A DNA stretch of 41,988 nucleotides from an uncultured Lentisphaeria bacterium. GTDB taxonomy: Bacteria; Verrucomicrobiota; Lentisphaeria; Victivallales; Victivallaceae. Shown here piece after piece: positions 34,814 to 41,988 of this stretch. The notes under the pieces are model-generated. The model was not told where the DNA came from, made no database searches, and was given only the letters and a program-made list of their open reading frames with translations. The number at the start of each line of letters is the position of its first letter. Positions within the stretch are counted from its first letter, which is position 1. The stretch is from the NCBI GenBank assembly GCA_903863035.1, contig CAIPAT010000028.1:1-41988 (forward strand), written 5' to 3'. A program made the position numbers and the translations under genes.

Positions 34814-35821
34814 TTATTGCTTTGCCGGCTTGTTTTTCAGGATGTTTTCAATTCTATCGAGTTCGTCCTGTGAAAATACCAGATTCTTTAATGTATTGAC
34901 ATTCTCTTCAATCTGCGAAACCTTGCTGGCCCCGATCAGCACTGAAGTTATCCTGCGGTCTTTGAGAATCCACGCCAGGGCCATCTGCGCCAGCGACTGG
35001 CCGCGTTCCAGGGCAATGGTATTCAAGGCGCGAACCTTGGCGATAACTTCCCCGGTGATGTTCTCCTTCTTCAGGAAGACGATGCCTTTGCCGGCGCGGG
35101 AATCATCCGGAATGCCGTTAAGGTAACGCGAAGTCAGCAGTCCCTGGGCGAGCGGACAGAATGCAATCGCTCCGACGCCTTCTTCGTCCAGTACGTCAAG
35201 CAGGCCGTCTTCAACCCAGCGGTTCAGCATGCTGTAGGACGGCTGATGAATCAGGCACGGTGTGCCGAGTTTGCGCAGAATGTTTGCCGCCTGGCGGGTT
35301 TCGTCGGGCGGATAGGAGGAAATACCCGCGTAAAGGGCTTTGCCCTGGCGTACCGCCGTATCCAATGCGGTCATTGTTTCTTCCAGCGGGGTGTTCGGGT
35401 CCAGCCGGTGCGAATAGAAAATATCCACATATTCCAGTCCCATGCGTTTGAGGCTCTGGTCAAGGCTGGCGAGCAGATATTTACGTGAACCCCATTCGCC
35501 GTAGGGACCGGGCCACATCAGATATCCGGCTTTGGTGGAGATAATCAGTTCGTCGCGGTGAGCGTCCAGTCCTTCGCGCAATATTTTCCCGAATTTAGAT
35601 TCGGCGGCTCCCGGTTTCGGACCGTAGTTATTAGCCAGATCGAAGTGAGTGATGCCCAGGTCAAATGCCCGGTAAATCATATTCCGGCAGTTCTCGAAAG
35701 CATCATTGTCGCCGAAGTTGTTCCACAGCCCCAGTGAAAGCGCGGGCAGTTTGAGTCCGCTTCTGCCGCAGCGGTTATAGGTCATTTGGGAATATCTTTG
35801 TTCATCCGGATGATAGCTCAT
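34814..35821 (-). CDS. Aldo/keto reductase, YghZ-like
   Basis: NADPH-dependent aldo/keto reductase (335 aa) resembling L-glyceraldehyde-3-phosphate reductase YghZ and Kv-beta-like proteins. The catalytic tetrad is Asp61, Tyr66, Lys97 and His138 (FDLANNYGPKPG, ISTKAGY, YSHRLDP). The substrate-loop segments WPGPYGEWGSRKYL and SSYPPDETR are typical. I chose ATG 35821, which has AAAAGG at a good distance; GTG 35830 overlaps that site. It is convergent with Ehr locus 2 and cytoplasmic. The physiological aldehyde is unknown. Confidence 0.88.
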   Translation of the reverse strand: MSYHPDEQRYSQMTYNRCGRSGLKLPALSLGLWNNFGDNDAFENCRNMIYRAFDLGITHFDLANNYGPKPGAAESKFGKILREGLDAHRDELIISTKAGYLMWPGPYGEWGSRKYLLASLDQSLKRMGLEYVDIFYSHRLDPNTPLEETMTALDTAVRQGKALYAGISSYPPDETRQAANILRKLGTPCLIHQPSYSMLNRWVEDGLLDVLDEEGVGAIAFCPLAQGLLTSRYLNGIPDDSRAGKGIVFLKKENITGEVIAKVRALNTIALERGQSLAQMALAWILKDRRITSVLIGASKVSQIEENVNTLKNLVFSQDELDRIENILKNKPAKQ

Positions 35822-35982
35822 GTCATTCACCTTTTGCTTAATAATTAAAACAGTGCATGTAATTATATCAGAAAGTTGCCGGTTTTAAAAGCATAACTAC
35901 AAGAAAAAGCATTTTTAATTATGGTTAAAATCAGTTCGGTAAAGCGGTATCTCCTGCAGTTGCTGGATTCGGAATGGCGGGA

Positions 35983-36022
35983 TAAAAATAAAACAGCCGG
36001 CAGAATTGCTCCTGCCGGCTGT
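35983..36022 (-). terminator. Terminator of the RRM protein gene
   Basis: ACAGCCGGCAG (35993-36003) and CTGCCGGCTGT (36012-36022) form a perfect 11-bp stem with an 8-base loop. Read on the - strand, the stem is followed by a T-rich tract (TTTATTTTTAT). It lies 25 bases after the stop codon of the RNA-binding protein gene and is a typical intrinsic terminator. Confidence 0.85.
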
Positions 36023-36047
36023 GAAAACGCTAAAGCGTTACTGGAAC

Positions 36048-36395
36048 TTAGTAGCTTCTGCGGCTACCGCCGCCACTGAAACCACCGCGATCGCCACCGC
36101 CGCGATTACCGCCGCCAAATCCACCACCGCTGCTGCGGCGTTCGCCGCCTTCGGGTTTCGGACGGGCTTCATTAACGTTGATGCTTCTGCCTTCGAGATC
36201 GGTGCCGTTGAGTGCAGTGATTGCAGCCATGGCTTCTTCACGGTTGGGCATTTCGACAAAGCCGAAGCCTTTGGAGCTTCCGGTATCGCGATCCATTACT
36301 ACGCGGGCAGATTCAATCTGGCCGTGAGTCTGGAATGCGTCTCTGAGTGATGCGTCTGAGGTTTTGAACGAGAGGTTGCCGACATAGAGATTCAT
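36048..36395 (-). CDS. RRM-domain RNA-binding protein, glycine-rich
   Basis: Small RNA-binding protein (115 aa). Residues 1-80 form one RNA recognition motif: RNP2 is LYVGNL (3-8) and RNP1 is KGFGFVEM (42-49). Residues about 83-115 are a Gly/Arg/Ser tail (GGGFGGGNRGGGDRGG). This matches the Rbp proteins of cyanobacteria and other bacteria, often cold-induced RNA chaperones. AGGAAGAAGAAAA precedes the start. A strong terminator follows, and it is monocistronic. Specific RNA targets cannot be told. Confidence 0.93.
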   Translation of the reverse strand: MNLYVGNLSFKTSDASLRDAFQTHGQIESARVVMDRDTGSSKGFGFVEMPNREEAMAAITALNGTDLEGRSINVNEARPKPEGGERRSSGGGFGGGNRGGGDRGGFSGGGSRRSY

Positions 36396-37031
36396 TTTTC
36401 TTCTTCCTGAACGCCATGATTATTAATGTAAAGTAAAACCGAAAATTTTTCCATGGCCAGAAAGATATTTCAATGTTCCCCTTTTTGCGGCAGGTGACTC
36501 GCCGGTTTTCGTCAGCCTAAAACGAGGCGGACAAAATAGACAAATTACTGAACAGGACTAATTCCTGCCCGGTAAATATTTGACAACCATCATAAATTTA
36601 ACACTTATAAAACATCATCAAAAATTCTACAGTTATTAGTATAGCAGACAAAATAGAAAAATACAAATATTTATACGATTATTTTTTGTTTCTTTGCGAA
36701 TGTTGAACAAATTGCATCAGCAAACAGCCTCCAATATCCTGTTTTCAAATCATTTGCATGTCATTTTAGGGACAGAACCGCTATATATGTTAAGGAGTCG
36801 TTCAAAAATAACTGGCACTTTCTGCGGGTCCTCCGGGGAACTTTCGGATCCGCCGCTTCGTTACAAAGCGCTACAGCTTTGCTCCTCACCGGCGAAACCG
36901 GAATTTCTCCCGGATACCTCTCCGCAATCCTATTCGTCTATTTTTAAATTTTCAGCCGTGTAGAGTATAACAGCCGCAGTCAAAATGGGCGTCATGGCCT
37001 AAAATGAGTGCAGTATCTGGATGTCTCCATC
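36396..37031. other. Long intergenic region without a convincing gene
   Basis: It holds the divergent control regions of the RRM gene (-) and the URO-D-like gene (+). The part nearest the RRM gene is AT-rich. The GC-richer part 36785-36925 contains the hairpin CAAAGC-GCTACA-GCTTTG (36864-36881). An 89-codon open frame at 36694-36963 has no ribosome site and an unnatural composition, so I do not call it. The block starting AAGGAGTCGTTCAAAAATAA (36791) may be a remnant of a repeat or insertion sequence end; I cannot identify it. Confidence 0.5.
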
Positions 37032-37060
37032 TTGACAAGATGTGATTGTTGCATTATAAT
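37032..37060 (+). promoter_or_regulatory. Consensus sigma-70-type promoter of the URO-D/TrmB operon
   Basis: TTGACA (37032-37037) and TATAAT (37055-37060) are both exact consensus with the ideal 17-bp spacer. Transcription would begin near 37067, inside the palindrome that follows. Such a strong promoter implies tight repression. Confidence 0.85.
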
Positions 37061-37077
37061 AACTACCAAGGTAGTTA
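37060..37077. promoter_or_regulatory. Palindromic operator over the transcription start
   Basis: TAACTACC-AA-GGTAGTTA is a perfect 8-bp inverted repeat around AA, starting at the last base of the -10 and covering the expected start site. A bound repressor would block initiation. The TrmB-type protein encoded second in this operon is the most likely binder (inference). Nothing else in the window has this exact palindrome that I could see. Confidence 0.7.
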
Positions 37078-37096
37078 ATATAAAGGAATGTATATT

Positions 37097-38299
37097 ATGA
37101 ACAGCAGAGAAAGAGTAAAGTTAGCTCTGAATCATTCCGAAGCAGATCGGATACCTCGTGATTTCGGCGGCATGGAATCTTCCGGAATTACCGGCGGGGC
37201 CTATTTTAATCTGATCCGTGATTCCGGCTTCGATTTGATCCCTGAAATTTATGAACCGTATCAGTATGTCGCATATGTTGATCCTGAATTTAAACAGAAA
37301 TACCGCATAGATACGTTCAATTTGACACCAGAACCGGCATCCTGGAAGCGTGTGGACAATCCCCTTGGATTTCAAGTGCTGCTGCCGGAAAAATGGAACG
37401 AAGAGCATGATGCCGGCGGGACCATGGTCAGAGGGCCGGGCGGAACTATCATTGCCCGCCGTCCTGCTGAAGGACATTACTTCGAACCGGCATATTTCCC
37501 GCTGCAGAATGCGGAGACGGTACAGGATATTGAGAACGCGCGGACCTTGATTCAATCCTGTGACTGGCCGTTCTTTGCGGACGAATCGATTGAAGCGCTG
37601 GCGCGCCGGGCCGCCGCTGCTTCTGCCAGTGGCGAATGTGTCGTGTTAAATCTGTGTTGTCACCTGCTGGCGGCCGGACAGATGCTGCGCGGCATGGAGA
37701 ATTTTATGATGGACCTGGTTTGCGCGGAGGATATGGCAGAGGCATTGATGTCCTGTCTGCTCGAAGGCTATCTTGAACGCATTAAGCGTCTGTCGCCGAA
37801 GCTGAAGGGATCGGTTGATGTGGTGCTTTTCAACGATGATCTGGGCACCCAGCAGGGGCCGATGATTTCACCGCTATCGTACCGCAAGCTGATTAAACCT
37901 TATCAAAGTCAACTGTTCAAAGCGGCCAGGGCGGCATTTGACGCTCCGCTGCTGTTTCATTCCTGCGGTGCGGTACGGGAATTCATTCCGGATTTGATAG
38001 AATGCGGTGTGGACGCGCTGAATCCTGTTCAAATCAGCGCACGCGGTATGGATGCCGGAGAATTGAAGCGGGATTTTGGCAAAGAAATAACCTTCTGGGG
38101 CGGCGGAGTTGACACCCAGTATGTTTTGAACCGTTGTACTCCGGCAGAGGTGAAAGACAGCGTCAGAAAGAATATCGAACTGCTGGCGCCCGGCGGCGGC
38201 TTTGTCTTTTGCCAGGTGCATAATATTCAGCCTGATGTTCCGTTGAAAAACATTTATGCAATGTTTGACGCGCTTGACGAATACGGGATGTACTCATGA
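37097..38299 (+). CDS. Uroporphyrinogen decarboxylase-like methyltransferase
   Basis: Cytoplasmic TIM-barrel protein (400 aa) of the URO-D/MtaA/CmuA superfamily. ATG 37097 lies nine bases after AAAGGA and gives the family N-terminus MNSRERVKLALNH; ATG 37088 overlaps that site. The zinc-type ligands of the methyltransferase branch are His288 and Cys290 (FHSCGAVREF) and Cys372 (FVFCQVHNIQPDVP). True HemE residues for porphyrin decarboxylation are not apparent, so it more likely moves a methyl group between a substrate and a corrinoid or similar carrier. No corrinoid protein gene is adjacent. It shares a 4-nt overlap with the TrmB regulator gene. Confidence 0.83.
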   Translation: MNSRERVKLALNHSEADRIPRDFGGMESSGITGGAYFNLIRDSGFDLIPEIYEPYQYVAYVDPEFKQKYRIDTFNLTPEPASWKRVDNPLGFQVLLPEKWNEEHDAGGTMVRGPGGTIIARRPAEGHYFEPAYFPLQNAETVQDIENARTLIQSCDWPFFADESIEALARRAAAASASGECVVLNLCCHLLAAGQMLRGMENFMMDLVCAEDMAEALMSCLLEGYLERIKRLSPKLKGSVDVVLFNDDLGTQQGPMISPLSYRKLIKPYQSQLFKAARAAFDAPLLFHSCGAVREFIPDLIECGVDALNPVQISARGMDAGELKRDFGKEITFWGGGVDTQYVLNRCTPAEVKDSVRKNIELLAPGGGFVFCQVHNIQPDVPLKNIYAMFDALDEYGMYS

Positions 38300-39090
38300 A
38301 ACAGGATATTATAGAATCCTTGTGCCGGCTTGGTTTCACTAATTATGAGGCCAGGGCATATCTTGCGTTGCTGCGTGCCGGTACCGGCACCGGTTATTCA
38401 ATCGCGAAAAAATCCGGGATTCCCAGTTCGAAAATCTATCAGGTATTGCTTGCGCTGTCCGGAAAAGGCGCGATTATCGGTGACGGCGCTGAAAATAACA
38501 ATTACAGCGCTGTTGCGCCGGATGCGGTATTGGGCGGAATCAAAAGCAGTATTGCCGGTGAAATTGATGCACTGGAACCGGCGCTGGAACTTTTGCGCAG
38601 CGAACCCGCCGAAGTGAACGCCAGAGTCATAAATAATTACGAAGAGGCGGTTGCTCTGATCAAAATGATTATTGCCTCGACGGAGAAAAAACTCCTGTTG
38701 ACCGCATGGTCGGATGATCTGGAGAAACTGCGTCCGGCGCTGGAGACTGCGGCGGCCGGGACCAGGGGCGGGGTGTTTGTTTTATGCTGCGGAGAGTTTG
38801 AATTCTCTGCTGGAACTGTATTCCGGCATCGCCGTCCTGATCTGGTTAGAAAAGAGATACCGGGGCGGCTGTTGCTGGCAGTGGCGGATAATCGTGAAGC
38901 GGTTATCTGCTTCTTCCATGAAAACGGCCAGACTGAATGCATCAGCACTTCAAGCCGGGGTATTACCAGAATTATTGCCGATCATATCATCCACGATATT
39001 TCGATTAATAAATTGATGGCGACACTGCCGGCGCAGGTCAGAGACGCGGCGGAAGCTGACCTTGCCGGATTGCGTTCGATGCTTTACTGA
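38296..39090 (+). CDS. TrmB-family transcriptional regulator
   Basis: A 264-aa regulator. Residues 1-70 are the TrmB winged helix (LCRLGFTNYEARAYLALLRA, then SIAKKSGIPSSKIYQVLLAL). A helical linker (about 75-108) leads to a PLD-like sensor domain (about 110-250, YEEAVALIKMIIASTEKKLL) that in relatives binds sugars or other effectors. It starts with ATGA overlapping the URO-D-like gene stop, so the two are co-translated. The palindrome at 37060-37077 is its probable operator, giving feedback control. Confidence 0.85.
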   Translation: MKQDIIESLCRLGFTNYEARAYLALLRAGTGTGYSIAKKSGIPSSKIYQVLLALSGKGAIIGDGAENNNYSAVAPDAVLGGIKSSIAGEIDALEPALELLRSEPAEVNARVINNYEEAVALIKMIIASTEKKLLLTAWSDDLEKLRPALETAAAGTRGGVFVLCCGEFEFSAGTVFRHRRPDLVRKEIPGRLLLAVADNREAVICFFHENGQTECISTSSRGITRIIADHIIHDISINKLMATLPAQVRDAAEADLAGLRSMLY

Positions 39091-39110
39091 TTTTTTTTCT
39101 GATTCCGGGG

Positions 39111-39139
39111 TTTACATTTTAAAATCTTTGAATTATAGT
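39111..39139 (+). promoter_or_regulatory. Promoter of the LacI-type regulator gene
   Basis: TTTACA (39111-39116) and TATAGT (39134-39139) are spaced by 17 bp. Just downstream, GGTAACGTTGA carries the core AACGTT (39148-39153), which has the central CG step common in LacI-family operators and sits at the expected start site. Autoregulation is plausible but the palindrome is short. Confidence 0.5.
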
Positions 39140-39174
39140 AATATGGTAACGTTGAGATATATGGAATTTTTGAT

Positions 39175-40194
39175 ATGACCAGTTTAAAAGATATTGCAAA
39201 ACGAGCGAAACTTTCGATAAATACCGTGAGCCGGGCGATCCGTGGCAGCGGTTATGTTTCAGCGGAATCCCGCGAGAAAGTGATGCGGATTGCCGTGGAG
39301 CTTGGTTACCGGCCTAATCGTGCGGCGCGCAGTCTGCGCTCCAGGAAGAATTTTGAGGTAGCGGTGATTAGTTTTCTTGGAGCAGACAATAGCAGCGGCG
39401 ACCAGTTGATGATGGAAAAGTTTGTCGGCATTAAGCGGCGTCTGGCTGCCTCCGGGTATGAGATGAATCTGCACTTTCTGGATATAAACAGCGAGTTCGA
39501 ATCGGCAAATTTGAAGTTGCTGGATGATATTGCCGGTCAAAGCCCCGCGGGAATCATAATAATCGGTGACGGCGAATTGTGCAAGTCAATTTATCGTTTG
39601 ATGGAGTCGAAGCAGACTCCGGTTGTGCTGATTTCGTATGATGTGATACCGGAAATGGACTGTGTTTACATTGACCGCTTGCAGGGTGTTCGCGATGCCG
39701 TATATTATCTCGCGGAAAAAGGACGCAATAAAATTGCATTTGCCGGATTTCACGGTATTTGCTGTAACCGTATCCGCGGTTACCGCAAAGCAGTTAAAGA
39801 GCTCGGATTGCAGGAAATTATTTTCAGTGAAAACAGTTATTCCGGTGGAGGACTGGGAAGGATTTTTGATCTTGGAGTTGCAATGTCCGGAGATATTGCC
39901 GGGGCAAAGAGCCGGCCGGATGCGGTAATTGCATATTCGGATTATCTTGCTGCCGGACTGATTGCCGGTTTCCGGGAGTATGGCGTCAGGATTCCTGAGG
40001 CGATGGCGGTCATCGGCTTTGATAACCGCGAACTGGCGGCATTCACCAGCCCCGGATTGACAACGATAGCCCAGCCGAATTTCAAGGCCGGTGAACTGGC
40101 GGCGGAAATGCTGCTGGATAAAATTATTAAGCCCGATGAGCGGGTAAATGCTGTCGGAGTTCCAATGAACTTGAAAATCAGAAATTCTACTTAA
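39175..40194 (+). CDS. LacI-family transcriptional regulator
   Basis: A 339-aa regulator. Residues 1-58 hold the LacI headpiece: helix-turn-helix LKDIAKRAKLSINTVSRAIR and hinge helix NRAARSLRS. Residues about 62-335 are the periplasmic-binding-protein-like effector domain (AVISFLGADNSSGDQ; VIGFDNRELAAFTSPGLTTI, typical C-terminal LacI motif). It probably controls itself and the Gfo/Idh gene that starts 55 nt downstream, in response to a sugar or sugar derivative. No good ribosome site is seen (GGAATTTTTGAT). Confidence 0.93.
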   Translation: MTSLKDIAKRAKLSINTVSRAIRGSGYVSAESREKVMRIAVELGYRPNRAARSLRSRKNFEVAVISFLGADNSSGDQLMMEKFVGIKRRLAASGYEMNLHFLDINSEFESANLKLLDDIAGQSPAGIIIIGDGELCKSIYRLMESKQTPVVLISYDVIPEMDCVYIDRLQGVRDAVYYLAEKGRNKIAFAGFHGICCNRIRGYRKAVKELGLQEIIFSENSYSGGGLGRIFDLGVAMSGDIAGAKSRPDAVIAYSDYLAAGLIAGFREYGVRIPEAMAVIGFDNRELAAFTSPGLTTIAQPNFKAGELAAEMLLDKIIKPDERVNAVGVPMNLKIRNST

Positions 40195-40249
40195 ATTATA
40201 GAATTAAAAAACAGGACATTAATAATATCCTGAAACAAAAGGGAAAAAA

Positions 40250-41461
40250 ATGAGTGAGCAAAAATTCAAAGTAGGTATTATCGGTGCCGGCAGCAGAGGA
40301 ATCCTCTCTTTCGGCAAAACTATTGCAACGCGCAATGACGCTCAAGTGGCAGCACTTTGCGATCCCAACCAGGTACGGATGGAATTTGCCGCCCGGGAGC
40401 TAGGCTTCAAACCAAATTTTTATACCTCTGTTGAAGCCATGATTGCCGCCGAAAAACTTGATGCTGTAGTTATTACCAGTCCGGATTTCTGCCATGAAGC
40501 CAATGCGGTGGCGGCATTGAGCAACGGAGTCAATGTCCTGATTGACAAACCGCTGGCGATAACTGTAAAAGGCTGCCAGAACATTATCCGCGCCGCCGAA
40601 AAAGCCGGCAAGTCGATTATGATGGGCTTCAATCTGCGCCATCACGCGGTACTGAAAAAACTGAAAAAACTGATTTCAGAAGGTGCGCTGGGCCGGGTTT
40701 TCCTGATTGAAAATCGTGAATTCTACAACGGCGGACGGACCTACATGTCCCGCTGGAACCGCCTTTACGCAAAGAGCGGCGGTCTCTGGATTCATAAAGG
40801 CAGTCATGATTTTGACATTTTTAACTGGCTGCTGGATTTCCCCAAACCGGTCAAAGTCAGCGCTTTCGCCGGAATTGACGTGCTTAATCCGGAGCATATT
40901 CCGTTTGCGGTAAAACCCGATGTGCCGGTCGGCCCGACTTGTCATCAATGTGCCTACAAAGAGATTTGTCCTGACGTTTATAAGATCGACGACATCCAGA
41001 ATAGCCCATGGAGTGACCGTGCGGTTGATTCAGACGGCTATTCTAAAGACCTCTGCATGTACACTTCTGACAAAGACACCCATGACAACGGCATTGCGAT
41101 CGTCGAGTATGAAAACGGCGCTAAAGCCAGCCATCTGGAATGTTTTATTACCCCGATGAGCGACCGTCTATACACTGTGGTCGGCGACCGCGGTCAGGCT
41201 GAAGTCAGTCTGGAAAAACGGACTATCATTATCCGGCCGCGCTGGAGCCAGGAAGTTATCACCCATCATATTCCTGAAATCGAGGGTGGACACGGCGGTG
41301 CCGACCCCTTGCTGATAGATGCCTTTTTCAAGGTGCTCAAAGGCGAAGAGAAAAACAGTTCGACAACCGAGCATGGCATGTGGTCAACCGCCATCGGCCA
41401 GGCCGCGGAGATTTCCCGCCGCGAAGAGCGTACCGTGAGAGTTGCAGAACTGTTCCAGTAA
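40250..41461 (+). CDS. Gfo/Idh/MocA family oxidoreductase (cysteine-motif type), second copy
   Basis: NAD(P)-dependent oxidoreductase (403 aa). The Rossmann glycine motif is GIIGAGSRGILSFG (9-22), the DKP variant of the EKP motif is at 99-101 with Lys100, and a catalytic-type histidine lies in HKGSHDFDIF (182-191). The cysteine insert is Cys231, Cys234, Cys240 and Cys269 (CHQCAYKEICPDVY, DLCMYT). It is only distantly similar to the protein at 23946 but shares the idea of a cysteine cluster between the two domains. AAAGGG precedes the start. It is cytoplasmic and under likely control of the LacI protein upstream. The substrate is unknown. Confidence 0.86.
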   Translation: MSEQKFKVGIIGAGSRGILSFGKTIATRNDAQVAALCDPNQVRMEFAARELGFKPNFYTSVEAMIAAEKLDAVVITSPDFCHEANAVAALSNGVNVLIDKPLAITVKGCQNIIRAAEKAGKSIMMGFNLRHHAVLKKLKKLISEGALGRVFLIENREFYNGGRTYMSRWNRLYAKSGGLWIHKGSHDFDIFNWLLDFPKPVKVSAFAGIDVLNPEHIPFAVKPDVPVGPTCHQCAYKEICPDVYKIDDIQNSPWSDRAVDSDGYSKDLCMYTSDKDTHDNGIAIVEYENGAKASHLECFITPMSDRLYTVVGDRGQAEVSLEKRTIIIRPRWSQEVITHHIPEIEGGHGGADPLLIDAFFKVLKGEEKNSSTTEHGMWSTAIGQAAEISRREERTVRVAELFQ

Positions 41462-41517
41462 TTCAAGGAGCAGAGGGAAAGCAGTTTTCACCACTGAGGT
41501 CACAGAGATAAAACCGT

Positions 41518-41558
41518 AGTCAGCGGATGTTTGCGTTTCACGCATGCATCCGCTGACT
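41518..41558 (+). terminator. Hairpin after the last oxidoreductase gene
   Basis: AGTCAGCGGATG (41518-41529) and CATCCGCTGACT (41547-41558) form a perfect 12-bp stem; TGCG/CGCA can pair within the loop. A pyrimidine-rich but interrupted tract follows (TATTCTCTTCATTCTCTTC). It is the probable transcript end of the LacI-Gfo/Idh unit. Confidence 0.6.
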
Positions 41559-41596
41559 GCATGTATTCTCTTCATTCTCTTCATGGTGAAGCTGCC

Positions 41597-41633
41597 TTTT
41601 CTTATCCTGTATATCCTGTCTATCCCTGTTAAA
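41597..41633 (-). repeat. 37-bp interspersed repeat, right copy (inverted)
   Basis: Exact reverse complement of 62-98 over 37 bases. A CACTGAGGTCACAGAGATAA block lies about 110 bases upstream (about 41490) and looks like a further member of dispersed intergenic repeats. The region 41462-41988 has no convincing gene. Confidence 0.85.
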
Positions 41634-41720
41634 CATTTTGGTTGCGGCTATGCCGCGCTAAGCACTCTGTGTAAATCTGCATTTGTCATTACTTCCGCGC
41701 CTTGCTAACTCTCGGGTTAG

Positions 41721-41773
41721 TCCCGCGACTGCGGGATGTCTTCGTGGTCAAAAAGTCACGGCGAAGCCGGTTA
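41721..41773 (+). repeat. About 53-bp dispersed direct repeat, right copy
   Basis: Same orientation as 236-286: TCCCGCGACTGCGGGATGTC, then CGTGGTC, and ending GAAGCCGGTTA. Its first part can fold by itself (CCCGC-GACT-GCGGG). Confidence 0.7.
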
Positions 41774-41891
41774 GCGGGCGAAATTTCCGCAGTTTTCCGG
41801 ATTGCTAATTTAGTTACTGACGTTATGTTATACAGATTCGCGTCTTAAAACGGATATTCTTTTGCGTTTTTGCATCTATCTTGTTTAATAT

Positions 41892-41914
41892 AAGTGATAT
41901 AAGTCACTTTTTTT
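41892..41914 (+). terminator. Small hairpin with T-run near the right edge
   Basis: AAGTGA (41892-41897) and TCACTT (41904-41909) pair around TATAAG and are followed by five T residues. The stem is weak (6 bp). The AT-rich stretch to 41988 may be a promoter region of a gene outside the window. Confidence 0.35.
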
Positions 41915-41988
41915 CTTAAAAACGTAGCCAGTAATATATTATTGATATTTTTTATTTAATGCTTGTAATATTATTTTGCGAATGCATA

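Noticed and set aside
36694..36963. 89-codon open frame on the + strand
   Set aside because: No ribosome site, a composition rich in Ser/Pro/Leu without domain-like pattern, and it crosses hairpin-rich DNA; treated as non-coding.
37097..38299. Authentic HemE uroporphyrinogen decarboxylase
   Set aside because: The HSC and later Cys pattern is that of the methyltransferase branch, and the gene is paired with a TrmB regulator away from heme genes.
62..41633. The inverted 37-bp repeats as ends of a 41.5-kb mobile element
   Set aside because: No transposase, integrase or target-site duplication is seen, and the interior holds housekeeping genes; an interspersed repeat family is simpler.

Overview
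This window looks like a chromosomal segment of an anaerobic or facultative bacterium of the PVC group, possibly Lentisphaerota (inference from gene content and style; no rRNA or tRNA is present to confirm it). The pointers are two Gfo/Idh/MocA oxidoreductases of a cysteine-containing type, a uroporphyrinogen-decarboxylase-like methyltransferase with its own TrmB regulator, a GntR/LacI-type regulator, a ceramidase-fold protein, and intergenic repeat modules at both ends. Most genes have recognisable Shine-Dalgarno sites and most lie on the + strand.

Layout. 1-515: repeats and the pst leader. 516-5065: phosphate uptake operon pstS-pstC-pstA-pstB-phoU. 5066-5869 (-): alpha/beta hydrolase. 6106-7314: trpB standing alone, closed by a terminator. 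7391-12255: two small membrane-anchored proteins of unknown function, then a LolD/MacB-type ABC ATPase and a large double-FtsX permease. 12464-14302: RNase II/R-family exonuclease. 14595-22561: first Ehr-like locus. 22757-26631: GntR regulator, Gfo/Idh oxidoreductase, ceramidase-like protein. 26864-34760: second Ehr-like locus with the same gene order. 34814-35821 (-): aldo/keto reductase. 36048-36395 (-): glycine-rich RRM protein. 37097-39090: URO-D-like protein plus TrmB regulator behind a near-consensus promoter and a palindromic operator. 39175-41461: LacI regulator plus Gfo/Idh oxidoreductase. 41462-41988: hairpins and repeats.

The main feature is the pair of seven-gene loci. Each encodes a DNA-binding protein made of an excisionase/MerR-like helix-turn-helix joined to a PTS EIIA domain with its phospho-accepting histidine. 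This is followed by six subunits of a membrane complex related to group 4 [NiFe] hydrogenase and complex I (HyfB, HyfC, HyfE, HyfF, HyfG/HycE and HycG-like). In both copies the large subunit lacks all four cysteines that would hold NiFe and ends where a mature hydrogenase large subunit would end. The iron-sulfur relay and the charged residues of the ion-pump subunits remain. They therefore belong with energy-converting hydrogenase-related (Ehr) complexes, whose electron acceptor is not settled. The pairing of each complex with an HTH-EIIA protein suggests that the phosphorylation state of the PTS, and so the PEP/pyruvate balance, sets expression of an ion-translocating redox complex. That is inference, but the arrangement occurs twice with diverged sequences, which argues against chance.

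The other genes fit a saccharide-using lifestyle: three one-component sugar-type regulators (GntR, TrmB, LacI), two sugar or inositol-type dehydrogenases and an aldo/keto reductase.
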